Source: Escarpia spicata (Eukaryota > Annelida > Polychaeta > Sabellida > Siboglinidae). From it: 64,000 nucleotides of DNA. The DNA is taken from the NCBI GenBank assembly GCA_963995525.1, contig OZ023212.1, forward strand, positions 15,073,597 through 15,137,596, given 5' to 3'. The stretch's first letter is position 1; each line of letters opens with the position of its first letter. Below are positions 50,841-60,939 of this stretch, piece by piece. Both the position numbers and the translations under genes were made by a program. The notes beneath the pieces are model-generated. The model searched no databases. It was not told where the DNA came from and saw only the letters and a program-made list of their open reading frames with translations.

Positions 50841-50846
50841 TAATAA
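50841..50846 (+). promoter_or_regulatory. Likely poly(A) signal of the PHD/MULE gene
   Basis: AATAAA lies 170 bases after the TGA at 50669-50671, past a (CACG)n stretch. It supports the + strand transcription unit. Confidence 0.4.
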
Positions 50847-50997
50847 AATACAAACTGTCTACATTATGCCTTGTGTCTTCTACAAACTAGCCCCGAATCA
50901 TAGTCGAAACATTGTGCCACATGATAGGCGTCGGAACGTTATTAATATTTGGAAGCTCACCAAAACCCTTAATACCCCCTATTGTGCCAACAAATAG

Positions 50998-51135
50998 CAT
51001 GTTATCAGTGACAAGACCAAGAAATCATTGGAAACGAAGCTCAGAGGCGCATCAAGACAAAAGGATTGGTCAATCTCAAAATCCATAAGCAGTATTCCAG
51101 TTGTCAACAGATGGTAAAAGGCGCGATGTTAGCAT
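50998..51135 (-). mobile_element. 3' UTR fragment of the same LINE family as 16060-16720
   Basis: Its reverse complement matches the 3' UTR at 16580-16680, sharing CATCTGTTGACAACTGGAA, GAGATTGACCAA and GATGCGCCTCTGAGCTT. Only the UTR is present. Confidence 0.7.
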
Positions 51136-51623
51136 ACTGATCTTCCCTACTACGCTACATTAAAGCATATAAATCCCGTTATTATGCAAGGCGTAGCCTA
51201 TGTGTGAATTTCAATAGCACTTTGCAAGTCGCAGAAAGCCTATTCGCGGAAGTCACGACTGGCAGAATTAAGGGAAACGATTCGATTGATGTTGGCGCAA
51301 AACAAACAATGTCTCGCATCACATTTACTGTTCCCAAAGATTTGACAATACTTACACAAACAATTAAGTGACAGTTATGACCGCGTTAATATAGTTTACC
51401 GTAGCTGTAATTTGTTTAACTTAAATACGTTTAATGAAATGTTGTTGACGGGCGGAACGCCATAAGGCGACTTCAGAAAACAAAGCAACGAAAATATATC
51501 ACGGAAATAAATTAAACTAACGAGGTAAAAAGTAGCGTTACCTTAGATAAAACTACTAATACTAGTAAATTAAATTGCCGATGATAATGTCGAATTGCTT
51601 ATATAAATAACTAACATCACTCA

Positions 51624-52041
51624 AACAGGCCGAGATCACTGCCTCACATAAATAACCCAACAAAACAAAAATACGTTATAAAAAGCAGAGGTCGCTGTCG
51701 AAAATAACCATGCAACATATTGGACATTATGTAGCAGTTATCACAATACATAATACAATGTAATTATGTTGCACAAAAAACTCTGGCTCAAACAGGCCGA
51801 GATCACTGCCTATACAGGCCGAGTTCACTGCTACACAGGCCGAATTCACTGCTGCCCTGGCCGATTTCACTGGCCGACTTCATGCCGCTATCGTTTCTGG
51901 TCAACAATATACCCCCGAACAGGCCGAGATCACTCCTCAAACAGGCCGAGGTCACAGGCCGAGTTCACCGAAACAGGCCGAGATCACTCGGAAACAGGCC
52001 GCGATCACTCGGGCCGAGATCGCGAAAGGCCGAGATCACTG
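51624..52041 (+). repeat. GGCCGAGATCACT array 2, inverted relative to array 1
   Basis: One isolated unit lies at 51624-51640, and about a dozen more at 51789-52041. The stretch at 51938-52041 repeats the same order of motif variants and spacers as array 1 (GGTCACAGGCCGAGTTCACC, CACTCGGAAACAGGCCG, GATCGCGAAAGGCCGAG). The arrays are therefore copies, not independent expansions. Units followed by CGG form a CCGAG/CTCGG hairpin. Confidence 0.8.
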
Positions 52042-52476
52042 GGTACCATGAAAACACACGCTATTTTGAAAACTATTGCGCCACCTTGCGAATTACAAAA
52101 CGATATTACTGCCCTCTGTTGATTATTTTGGTACTATAATGTTCCTTGCGGAGTCGAGAACTTGTGCAGGAAGGGTAGGTCCGGTGAAAGCACTGGCATC
52201 CGAATGGGGAGAGGGGGTTAGGGGCTGAGACTCCAATATTAAGAGGGTAGCCTTAGCCCCCATTATTTTGTTCATTTGGTAGATGTTTTGGTGAGCGTCG
52301 TAAGAGTGCAACCTCCGAGGTGAAACGACACCATATCTTGTGGTAGATCCTTGAGAATCTTTAACTGCATTCCCGTCCCTGTCTTCCGATGTCTTGTCAG
52401 CAGCGAAGTGTTAAAGCCCCGGTTCAGAACCTAATATTCAACTCGTTCCGACGCCTACGGAAAGGATTTTCTCTCA

Positions 52477-52508
52477 CCCCCCCCCCCCCCCCCCCACCCC
52501 ACCCCCCA
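52477..52508. repeat. Poly-C tract
   Basis: About 19 C in a row and then ACCCC units. Such runs are prone to assembly length errors. Confidence 0.9.
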
Positions 52509-53189
52509 TCCTTCCAACACTAGTCGTAGCATTCATATCGTCACGAAACTGTTAACTAGTTTTAGAAGGATTCTAACAGTAGTGATGTTTATACCTCTCG
52601 ATTCGTGATTGATCCATTCAGTAGGGTTTTCTGTCAGGGTTGTTGTTCCCTTAGCCATAAGTGTGTATGTCCCATTGTCACGAGAATCGGGTTCAACAGG
52701 GTCACTACGAGAAAGTACAGTCGAACTTGCTAAGAAGAGAATGCGTATCCACCAGCGTTCGACCTTTACCCTAAAATTGTGCTGGTCAGCCGGACCAGCA
52801 ACTTCAAAAAGTTACTGGTCCGGCAGCAAAGTTACCGGTCCGCATTTTACCAGTGGCCTGCTATTGAAAGAAATGCACAGTTGTACTACCAACTACTACA
52901 TATGTCAGACAGGTGTTTTCCATGATAATATGTACACATACAACGCGATTTTAGGTATCAGCAGACTGGTAATGTTTAGGTAACTGGTTTCAGACTTATT
53001 TCTACAATATTTTTTTAACTAACTGCGAAAAACACAGATTTGGGAAATTGTCCTTAATTTTATTTAATTGAAACATGCAGGCGACAAACACTGGCAGCCA
53101 ACCATTCATGAGCCAACTTTGTGAAAAGGTCATTAAGAATCGCAGTCATGGTCAGCGGCAACAACAATGATATAATCACTGCAAGATCT

Positions 53190-53660
53190 TAGACATTAGT
53201 TATGAATCTTCTGGCTCGAACCACCAGATACATAATTAATGTCCGACAAGTCAGAGTCGCTGTCACCAGCGCGACCGTCTACATCAACGCCATCACTTGG
53301 GCCAGCAGCCGTGGCTTCCAACTGGTCCATGTCTTTCTTTCCTTGGTTCTCACTACCGTCAACCTGTGCTTCAAACAGAACCACAAGAGAACCATACTAT
53401 TCTGGGTCCTGGTCACATGCGACTTCTTACAGAAAGTGTTCCATTCATTATGCAACCACATAAATTGGGCCAGCCAGGTGTCTCGGAAATGTCAATGACA
53501 CGTGTCAGTATCGTAGGCCCGATCTTTTTTGCATTTTTCCAAGTTTTTTCCAGCAGATTTTGGATTGTGGCCTTTTCTCAAACAGGTTCGAAAGGCATAG
53601 CCCGTGTGGATATGCTGATGGTGGCGCCAGTGATGATGCTTCGTTTTGGTTTACCAAAAT
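53190..53660 (-). pseudogene. Unidentified degraded coding-like segment with acidic tail
   Basis: The - strand frame at 53384-53196 ends DVDGRAGDSDSDLSDINYVS, an acidic Ser/Asp-rich C-terminus. An adjacent frame upstream reads KKIGPTILTRVIDISETPGW. The blocks are in different frames with stops between them, as in a decayed gene or transposon ORF. I do not recognise the family. Confidence 0.25.
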
Positions 53661-53724
53661 GAGTAAATTACCCTACGTTCGTTTCGGGTGTTTTTTTTAC
53701 TGTAACAACCATTGTAACGTGCGC

Positions 53725-54125
53725 GCTCCATCCTCGCGCGCCAGGGGTCGCTGCTGCTGATTACGTCAGTGCCAGCCAGCAGTACCCCTGGCTGATCGCT
53801 TTGCGAAACTCTGAATTTAAGCTCAGCCTATGAAATTGCTCACTAGATCAATGTATCTCGGCAGGTCAGGTGGTCATAATAAAACTAATTTCAACTAACC
53901 GTGGCTCGTGTTACATGCAATATTTAGGAAGTAGAAGCAATTATTTGAATACACCATACCGCTCAGCTGCTCGTGCTAATGGGCGAACGGGTCATTATAT
54001 ATTGGGATTCCCAGAAGTCGTTTATCCGTCTTCAAATTGGGGCGGGTATTTGCGCTGTTCTCATGGGTGATGCAGTCACGACTGGCGAAGTCAATTACTA
54101 GTTTGACTCGGCTAACTTCCGCACT
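53725..54125 (+). repeat. Copy of the GTACCCCTGGCTGATCGC interspersed repeat
   Basis: It is about 400 bases with GCGCGCCAGGGGTCGCTGCT at its left, AGTACCCCTGGCTGATCGC, TTTGCGAAACTCTGAATTT and a GGAAGTAGAAGCAATTATT core. It matches 56547-56780 closely in reverse. No coding capacity is seen and its class is unknown. Confidence 0.6.
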
Positions 54126-55289
54126 TCGCGTAGGGGATCAACCAGGGCTAGTTTTGCATGGCTTGCGAGAATGACGCGCTGTGCTGGCGTTGCGTTTCAC
54201 GTTAAAATAAATTGAGCAATATCGAGCGTAAAACACATTTTTGTAAAGAGCGTCTTCAGGTGACCAGTCTTGACAACACACTGATGCGTACAGCTGTACA
54301 ACGTTGCATAATATCCCCAAAAATTAAAAGTAGACGGTCACACGGACCAGTAACTAAAACAGTTACTGACCCGACAGCAAAGTAGGTGGTCAATGACCAC
54401 CGGGTCAGCGTATATATTTCGAACGATATAGACCCGGGGGCTATATCGCCACATCACTAAAACCATATGACCTCTAGATGTTGTAGACGACATTTGCCTA
54501 CTATAACATACACACAAACAGACGCAGACGAACTGGAATGTCTTTGCCAAGTGAAGACTAGCTCTGTAACCTTCACAAGGTCACAACTAGAAACTGTCGG
54601 GCTGATCAGGTGAGTGATCTTGGAGCAGTATGTTTGGAGCCGTGGAGGTGCGTGCAATGTGCCCACTTCGTGTGCGTACGCTCTGCCGCTCACAACGCCG
54701 TGTTCCAGCTATGGTAAACAAATAAAACCACTCCTGTTGTTGCGTGTTTCTACTTGGATGATTTCTCAGAATTTGCACCAGAAGTGGGGCACCCTCAAAT
54801 CACACCTACGTTGTTTCGCGTCGCGTCTTATTCAACAGTTTCAATATTATGAGTAAAAGGAGCCTGTAGTCACCACCGATACATATGAATGAGGTATCAA
54901 TTGAAAGCACGGTATATGCTTGTTCTGCAGGTGTGCTACAATTAGTTCTATCTGCATTATTTCACGACCTACGTAGCTGTATTTGACAATACCAAAATTG
55001 CGCACGAAAAAACGTTTGAAAAAAGACAAATCAGTGTCTTTCCGTTTATGTGGCAAGAACATGGATGTAAATACTGGTCCAAATGACACAACATTAAAAA
55101 GCAGTCTTACTCTGCTAAGATATATAACCAATTTCATATAGGTATGACGTCTTGAAGCCGCGAAATTGTATTTTAACGTATGAGATGGTCACATGCAGCT
55201 TAGTAGGTCGTGACATAATGCAGGTAGAACTAACTTAAGCATTCCTGCAGAGCAAGTATACGTCAAGCTTTCATTTGAGACCAAATTTA

Positions 55290-55450
55290 TATGTATCGGT
55301 GGTGGCCAAGCCGTGGCTAGAGCATCGGACTCTCGACTGAGAGCATCCGGGATCGAATTCTGTACTACCATGTCGAACCTTGGGCAAATTCGTTAAATCT
55401 ACATTGCTCCAGTTCACTCGGCTGTATGAATTTGTCATGACGTACTTTAT
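55290..55450 (+). mobile_element. tRNA-derived SINE, 5' part
   Basis: It shares the head (CCGTGGCTAGAGCATCGGAC, B box GGATCGAATTC) and TGTCGAACCTTGGGCAAATT with the copy at 58040. It stops after the GGCTGTATGAAT block. Confidence 0.75.
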
Positions 55451-56099
55451 GGATGCCCCTAACCAATACTAAATAATACCAATTAATACCAATTAACTGT
55501 TTCAATAACAGTACTGGTATTAATTAAAATGCGCAATACTTAATCCTAAACACCTCCCGAATACTACCAGTATGACATGTCATTCACTTATAACAATATG
55601 AAAACAAATCCCCTGTCCTGACACCAGACACCAAGGTAGACGTTGACTTCTTCTTGAAAGGTTCTCTTTCTCTCTAGAAGTAGAAAAGATTGTCAACTGT
55701 TATGCGTAGTAACGACACAACAATCACACAGTATACGATATACGAATATTGCACTCACACGTAAAACACATACCCAATAATTTTAGGATGGATTTATTCG
55801 CGGGCTTTGTTTTTCTTTTGCTCTCAGAAGCTGGACGTATTCAAAAGGAAGGTAGCTCCTATGCTAATGACTGCTACTTACACTGTTAACAGGGGTTTCC
55901 TAGAAATTAAATATTTATGATTTTAGATTTCTCCATGTTTGTAGTAATTGCCTATTTTACACAATACAACAGTTATCGACATAATTTCTTGGATATATCA
56001 TATTATTAAAATTTCTGCTACCAGTTCAGCTTAGGCATAATGCACATGTGAACCGACACGGCTATGTCAAATATGTTTCGTTTTAGACTCGGCTCAATT

Positions 56100-56790
56100 C
56101 AAGTTGACATTCATTTCTCTTCGCATCGGCTCTGAGCAGCTGAGCGGTATTGTGTATTCGAATAATTGCTTCTACTTCCTAAGCATTGCATGTAACACGA
56201 GCCACGGTTGGTTGAAATTAGTTTTATTATGACCACCTGACCTATATATATGATAATCGGCCAGGACTGTAGAGTATTTGACAGCCGCGCGGATATCGAA
56301 ATCATAGTGCTCTCGTCTCGAACAAAGCTCTCCACTTTGGGGTGGCNNNNNNNNNNNNNNNNNNNNNNNNNNNNNNNNNNNNNNNNNNNNNNNNNNNNNN
56401 NNNNNNNNNNNNNNNNNNNNNNNNNNNNNNNNNNNNNNNNNNNNNNNNNNNNNNNNNNNNNNNNNNNNNNNNNNNNNNNNNNNNNNNNNNNNNNNNNNNN
56501 NNNNNNNNNNNNNNNNNNNNNNNNNNNNNNNNNNNNNNNNNNNNNNTATTGGAATAATTGCTTCTACTTCCTAAGCATTGCAGGTAACACGAGCCACGGC
56601 TTGTTGAAATTAATTTTATTATAACCACCTGACCTGCCGAGATCTTCTGAACTAGTGGGCGATTTCATAGACTGAGCTTAAATTCAGAGTTTCGCAAAGC
56701 GATCAGCCAGGGGGTACTGCTGGCTGGGTCTGACGTTATCAGCAGCAGCGACCCATTGGCGCGCGAGGATGACCGAGGCGGATCAAAAGA
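56100..56790 (-). repeat. Two inverted copies of the same repeat, interrupted by an assembly gap
   Basis: The segments 56110-56245 and 56547-56780 both match 53725-53990 in reverse (AATAATTGCTTCTACTTCCT, ACACGAGCCACGG, GACCACCTGACC). The 200-N gap lies between them, so the two may be one or more collapsed copies. Confidence 0.6.
56347..56546. other. Assembly gap (200 N)
   Basis: Exactly 200 N between two same-orientation copies of an interspersed repeat, consistent with an unresolved repeat. Confidence 0.99.
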
Positions 56791-57215
56791 TTGCATGGCT
56801 CTTATCTGTTCGCGGTAGGTCAGAGTTCAATACTAAACAACGTTTCAGTGAAGGAGCTTGTTGCAAGCCACCAACGTCACCTATAAGGCGTCGCCTGCCG
56901 GGGGAAGTTGACAGCTTACATCCCAGACAGAGCGTTTGAAACAGTTTAGGGTTTGTGGTTGACCGCACGGCACACGCCCATGTTGGATTAAGGTTAATGT
57001 CCGAGTACGGACTTGTGTGCGACTAGAAGAACCGACAGACGAGTGCAATTACACAACTCCGGTTTCAAAGCTCCGACAGTTTCGCCTTGGCGTTTAGGGC
57101 ACATGTATCATTGTTTTGATTTAACTGCTGGTTCATGGTATACGAATAAATTGTCCTTCAGGTTGAATATGACTGTCTCTTTTCTCCCTCTTCTCTGTGT
57201 CTCTCTCTCTCTGTG

Positions 57216-57371
<156 letters not shown>

Positions 57372-58039
57372 TATGTAAATGTAAAAAACAGTCGTTATTA
57401 AATACTATATCCAGCACTGCTAATTAAAAACCGTGAATTCAAAAGCAGTATACTTGGTACCTCTGCTTTATTTTATTTATGCAATTTATCTGTTGTAAGC
57501 GAACTCTACGTCAGATCGATTGTTGCATTCTTAATTAGTAAAAAAATCCGCTGTGCGTGATGATTAATATGTTTTTAAATTAGACGTGACATTTGTACAC
57601 AAACCGCAACATGTGTTTTTCTGCGATGCATGAACGAAATGTATAATCTCTGGCACTAATTAGCAGGTCTGAGTTCTTAGCAATTGTGTCGCAAAAGAAC
57701 ATGTAAAAATGGCACATATGCCAAAACGGAACCTACAAAAGTCATACAAAGATTCACGCAGAAAGTACAAATTATTTTTGTTGCTAAAGTGGTAATAATA
57801 ATAAATGAATTACCTATTCAGCGCCAGTATCCTCAGAGAATCCGAGCTAAGTGGCGCAACAAAACCAAAGGATTCAGCATTCTCGTACTCGTGTGCTAGG
57901 CAAAAGTCGTCAACAAATGGATGGATGTGCTAGGTAATGATCATAAAAAGAAGGACAGACACGGAAACGTGTCTAATTTGTTTTATTAATCACATTAATA
58001 AAAATAAGCACCTGCCGAATATCATGTAATGCAGTGCGC

Positions 58040-58395
58040 GAAGCTGACAAGGAGTCGTGTGGAGCGCAGTAGCGCAGCGCTAAGAGCTCCGGACTCTGGA
58101 CTGAGAGAACGCGGGTTCGAATCCTGTGAGGCGGTGTCGAAACTTGGGCAAATTCGTTCACTGTACATTGCATCAGTTCACTCAGCTGTATGAATGAGTA
58201 CCTGGCTATAGCATGTTGCGGATATTTATGTACGAATAGTCTTCGTGCATTAATTGCAGCGTGGCTGAATGCTTCCCAGAGATGTCGCGATGGTGTTCGA
58301 TTGAACAGGTCTGCCAGGGAGTAAAGGGTAACGCTCTTTGAGCAGTCCTGAGGAATGGATACTGTGGTATATAAGAACTTACCTTTTACTCTTAG
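58040..58395 (+). mobile_element. tRNA-derived SINE, near full length
   Basis: Head: GCGCAGTAGCGCAGCGCTAAG with B box GGGTTCGAATCC. Body: GTGTCGAAACTTGGGCAAA, TTCACTCAGCTGTATGAAT, AACAGGTCTGCCAGGGAG, GCAGTCCTGAGGAATGG and the 3' end GTGGTATATAAGAACTTA. This is the longest copy in the window and defines the family. Confidence 0.85.
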
Positions 58396-58506
58396 GCTAA
58401 ACTGTCCACAAACATTTGTTATTGCTTTCTTCACATGTCCAACTCTAGGGCGTTGTCGCATCGTATATAGTTGTTCTTGTTTGTCGATAACAGATCACAC
58501 GTTGCG

Positions 58507-58600
58507 TTATATATATATATATATATATATATAACATATATATATATATATATGTATATATTTATATGTATATATATATATACATATATATATATATTAT
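58507..58600. repeat. (TA)n microsatellite with hairpin potential
   Basis: Alternating TA broken by ACA, TGT and TTT, self-complementary over most of its length. Confidence 0.9.
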
Positions 58601-58714
58601 ACATCATCTAGTGTTTGTCCTGGCAAAGGCACCATGCAAGTGCGAAGGACGTACGGGTTTTAATGTCTCTTCCGGAATATACTAACAAAGTAGGGTCAAA
58701 GAAATTGTTCAGCT

Positions 58715-58800
58715 CCCAAACGGCAACAGTTGGATTCCATCTCCGTCCTCTCGATTGACAGTCCGGCGCTCTAACTTCTAGGCTACCGTGCACTTGTTCG
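58715..58800 (-). mobile_element. tRNA-like SINE head
   Basis: The reverse complement reads GGTAGCCTAGAAGTTAGAGC then GCCGGACTGTCAATCGAGAG and GGAATCC. It is related to the 25795 copy through GACTGTCAATCGA-type sequence. The cloverleaf is not intact. Confidence 0.45.
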
Positions 58801-59009
58801 CCTTCACGTGTTACACGGTTCGTCTTGATAATGTGAAGCAGCTTACTGCGATTAAATCAAGTCGCAAAAACCTTTTTTGACTATTATATTGATATTTGAG
58901 ATAGAAAACAACTACGCCCCTACAAATAATGTTACCAGTATTAATATTTGCCCACAAGGTCTAGTGCTGACAATGTAATTAAGAAGTAAATGAAAAGGTG
59001 AGATTGTTT

Positions 59010-59135
59010 ATTATAGCGCAGTATTCTGTCCTTAGGACTGATATAAGCGCTTTACAATTCACTCGCTGGCAGACCTGTTCATTCACATACCATCTTGATT
59101 TTTTATAAGCATTCAGCCACATTGCAATTAATGCT
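59010..59135 (-). mobile_element. SINE 3' fragment
   Basis: The reverse complement reads GCATTAATTGCAATGTGGCT, AACAGGTCTGCCAGCGAGTG and CAGTCCTAAGGACAGAATAC, matching the distal half of the 58040 copy. Confidence 0.7.
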
Positions 59136-59227
59136 CGAAGACTATTCGAAGGTGATTACGTGCAGAATGCTTCGCTACTTTTCCTATAGCATTGTATTTT
59201 ACATTATATATATATATATATACTCAC

Positions 59228-59238
59228 ACATGCACACC

Positions 59239-59337
<99 letters not shown>
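59228..59337. repeat. (CA)n microsatellite
   Basis: Pure (CA) of about 100 bases, preceded by (TA)n at 59204-59221. Confidence 0.95.
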
Positions 59338-60502
59338 TGTGAAACAAGCAAAATGATCTGGCTAGTTTTTCGAGGGTGTCGATAACCCCCCACCCCCTCA
59401 CCACGGAGTAACGCGGGCTAAAACTTGGTAGCAGCAGACGTAATTAATTCGCGTTACGTTGACGCCCGCTTTACGTTGACCAGCTGCGTCCAACTAACGT
59501 CATTTCGCGAGTTCGCCGACCCAAAGACCGGGTGTAAGCCCACCCAGAGGCAACAACAAAATCGTACGACTTGTCGACTAGTCTTGTGGTTGGCGTGAGA
59601 AAGGAAGTTGAAAAAATGCCAAATTATCTTTGACACTAAAGAACAACACCTCCAGAATGTGTGGCTATTCCGAATATAGTGTTACGGCGATCGGAGGTGG
59701 GCGAGTCATATTACGAAATACGATATAGATGTCTAGGTCTACCATTCGAAGATGAATATAAGTAATCTTTGCATTTTTTTCTGCCGTCCAATATATTTTT
59801 GTAATCCATACTATGATGAAATGCTGTTGTTCCAATAGATGGTGATATTTCTAATATTTCACAATATTCACACATGATCAACTGATGTTTGGAGAACCCG
59901 TGGCTCTTCAATTAAGTAAACGTAATGGATGCCGGTTAGTAAAAGGTTGTTGGTAATGTATATCGTTAAATTGCTCGATTCCAAAGTCAATGTGCTGACA
60001 TTTAAACGAGTTATACATTTCACACAGATATATGCAGTTCTAGGTATGTCTAGTTGGCGTAGATTCATAGTAAGTCCTATACATTATATAATGTACAGGA
60101 CCTACTAATAAGGGAATCATATCAATTTATACAATCGTGTAGATTGTTCTAATAATAATAAAGTATCATTACCATCAACACCTTTAAATAATTCGTTACG
60201 ACATATTCTTCAATATACACCTGCATACGTTTCCAAAAAAGTAATTGTATTCGATTAATAATGACAGCAAATTCAATTCTAATAATGTGCGCTTGATTTC
60301 GTTTGTACAAATTGTTCCTCGTCTCCTGAACTAAATCTTAATTAGTGGATCGAGTCGGAGGCCTGCACGCAACACATATCGTGCACATTCCGCCGGAAGC
60401 AGCACTGGGCCGGGAGGTCGCTTGGCGCAGTCAGCCGGTCAACGTAACCGGCTCCTCACTGCGACGACGCTGCCGTGTGTGTTCGGGGACGACGTCAACA
60501 CA

Positions 60503-60580
60503 CGCCGTCCACCGCCGTCCATCGTCGTCCAACGCCGTCCACCGCCGCCCACCGCCGTCCACCGCCGCCCACCGCCGGCC
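60503..60580. repeat. GC-rich minisatellite (CCACCGCCGTC)
   Basis: Imperfect 9- to 18-base repeats lie in a locally GC-rich patch (60345-60650). Long frames here on both strands follow from the repeat; no protein family is recognised. Confidence 0.7.
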
Positions 60581-60939
60581 TGGTGGAGGACGCGACACGT
60601 ACCATCTGGTGCTGCAGGACATGTTGTCACTCGACGGAATGGCGTAGATCAGGATTATCTAGTTCGAAATGTATGTTTATGTTTCAGTAGTATTCTGAAA
60701 CTCCTGATTTCCGGGTAATGTCACTATAATATACATAGATTGGCTGCGTCTGCAATGCTATCGATTTGGCATAAGGAGAGGAGGACCAAGAGAAACATGA
60801 ACAGAAGAGGAAGACACAGTGGTTGACGGTCTTTTTTACGACGATGTGTACGCGTCTGTGACATAACTATACTACTTATTTGTCAGTCTGACCTCGATAT
60901 CCCCATAATGCCACGTGATATTCACATAATGGGTGACCT

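Larger units (their letters stand above)
52785..54415. repeat. Two copies of a GGACCAGTAACT palindromic repeat
   Basis: GGACCAGCAACTTCAAAAAG then GTTACTGGTCCGGCAGCAAAG at 52796-52838 is matched by GGACCAGTAACTAAAACAG then TTACTGACCCGACAGCAAAG at 54343-54383. Each forms a short hairpin. The DNA between the copies belongs to other features. Confidence 0.5.

Noticed and set aside
47942..52041. CRISPR array
   Set aside because: Repeats of ~15 bases with 3-10 base spacers in an intron-bearing animal genome; no cas genes, and the spacer sizes do not fit.
51766..52139. Overlapping frames rich in NRPRSL and TGRDHS repeats
   Set aside because: They come from the GGCCGAGATCACT array.
57973..58461. 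162-codon open frame on the - strand
   Set aside because: It is the antisense of the SINE at 58040-58395; no protein family is recognised.
60345..60718. Pro/Arg/His-rich frames on both strands
   Set aside because: The central repeat is a GC-rich minisatellite that keeps all frames open, and no flanking splice or family signal supports a gene.
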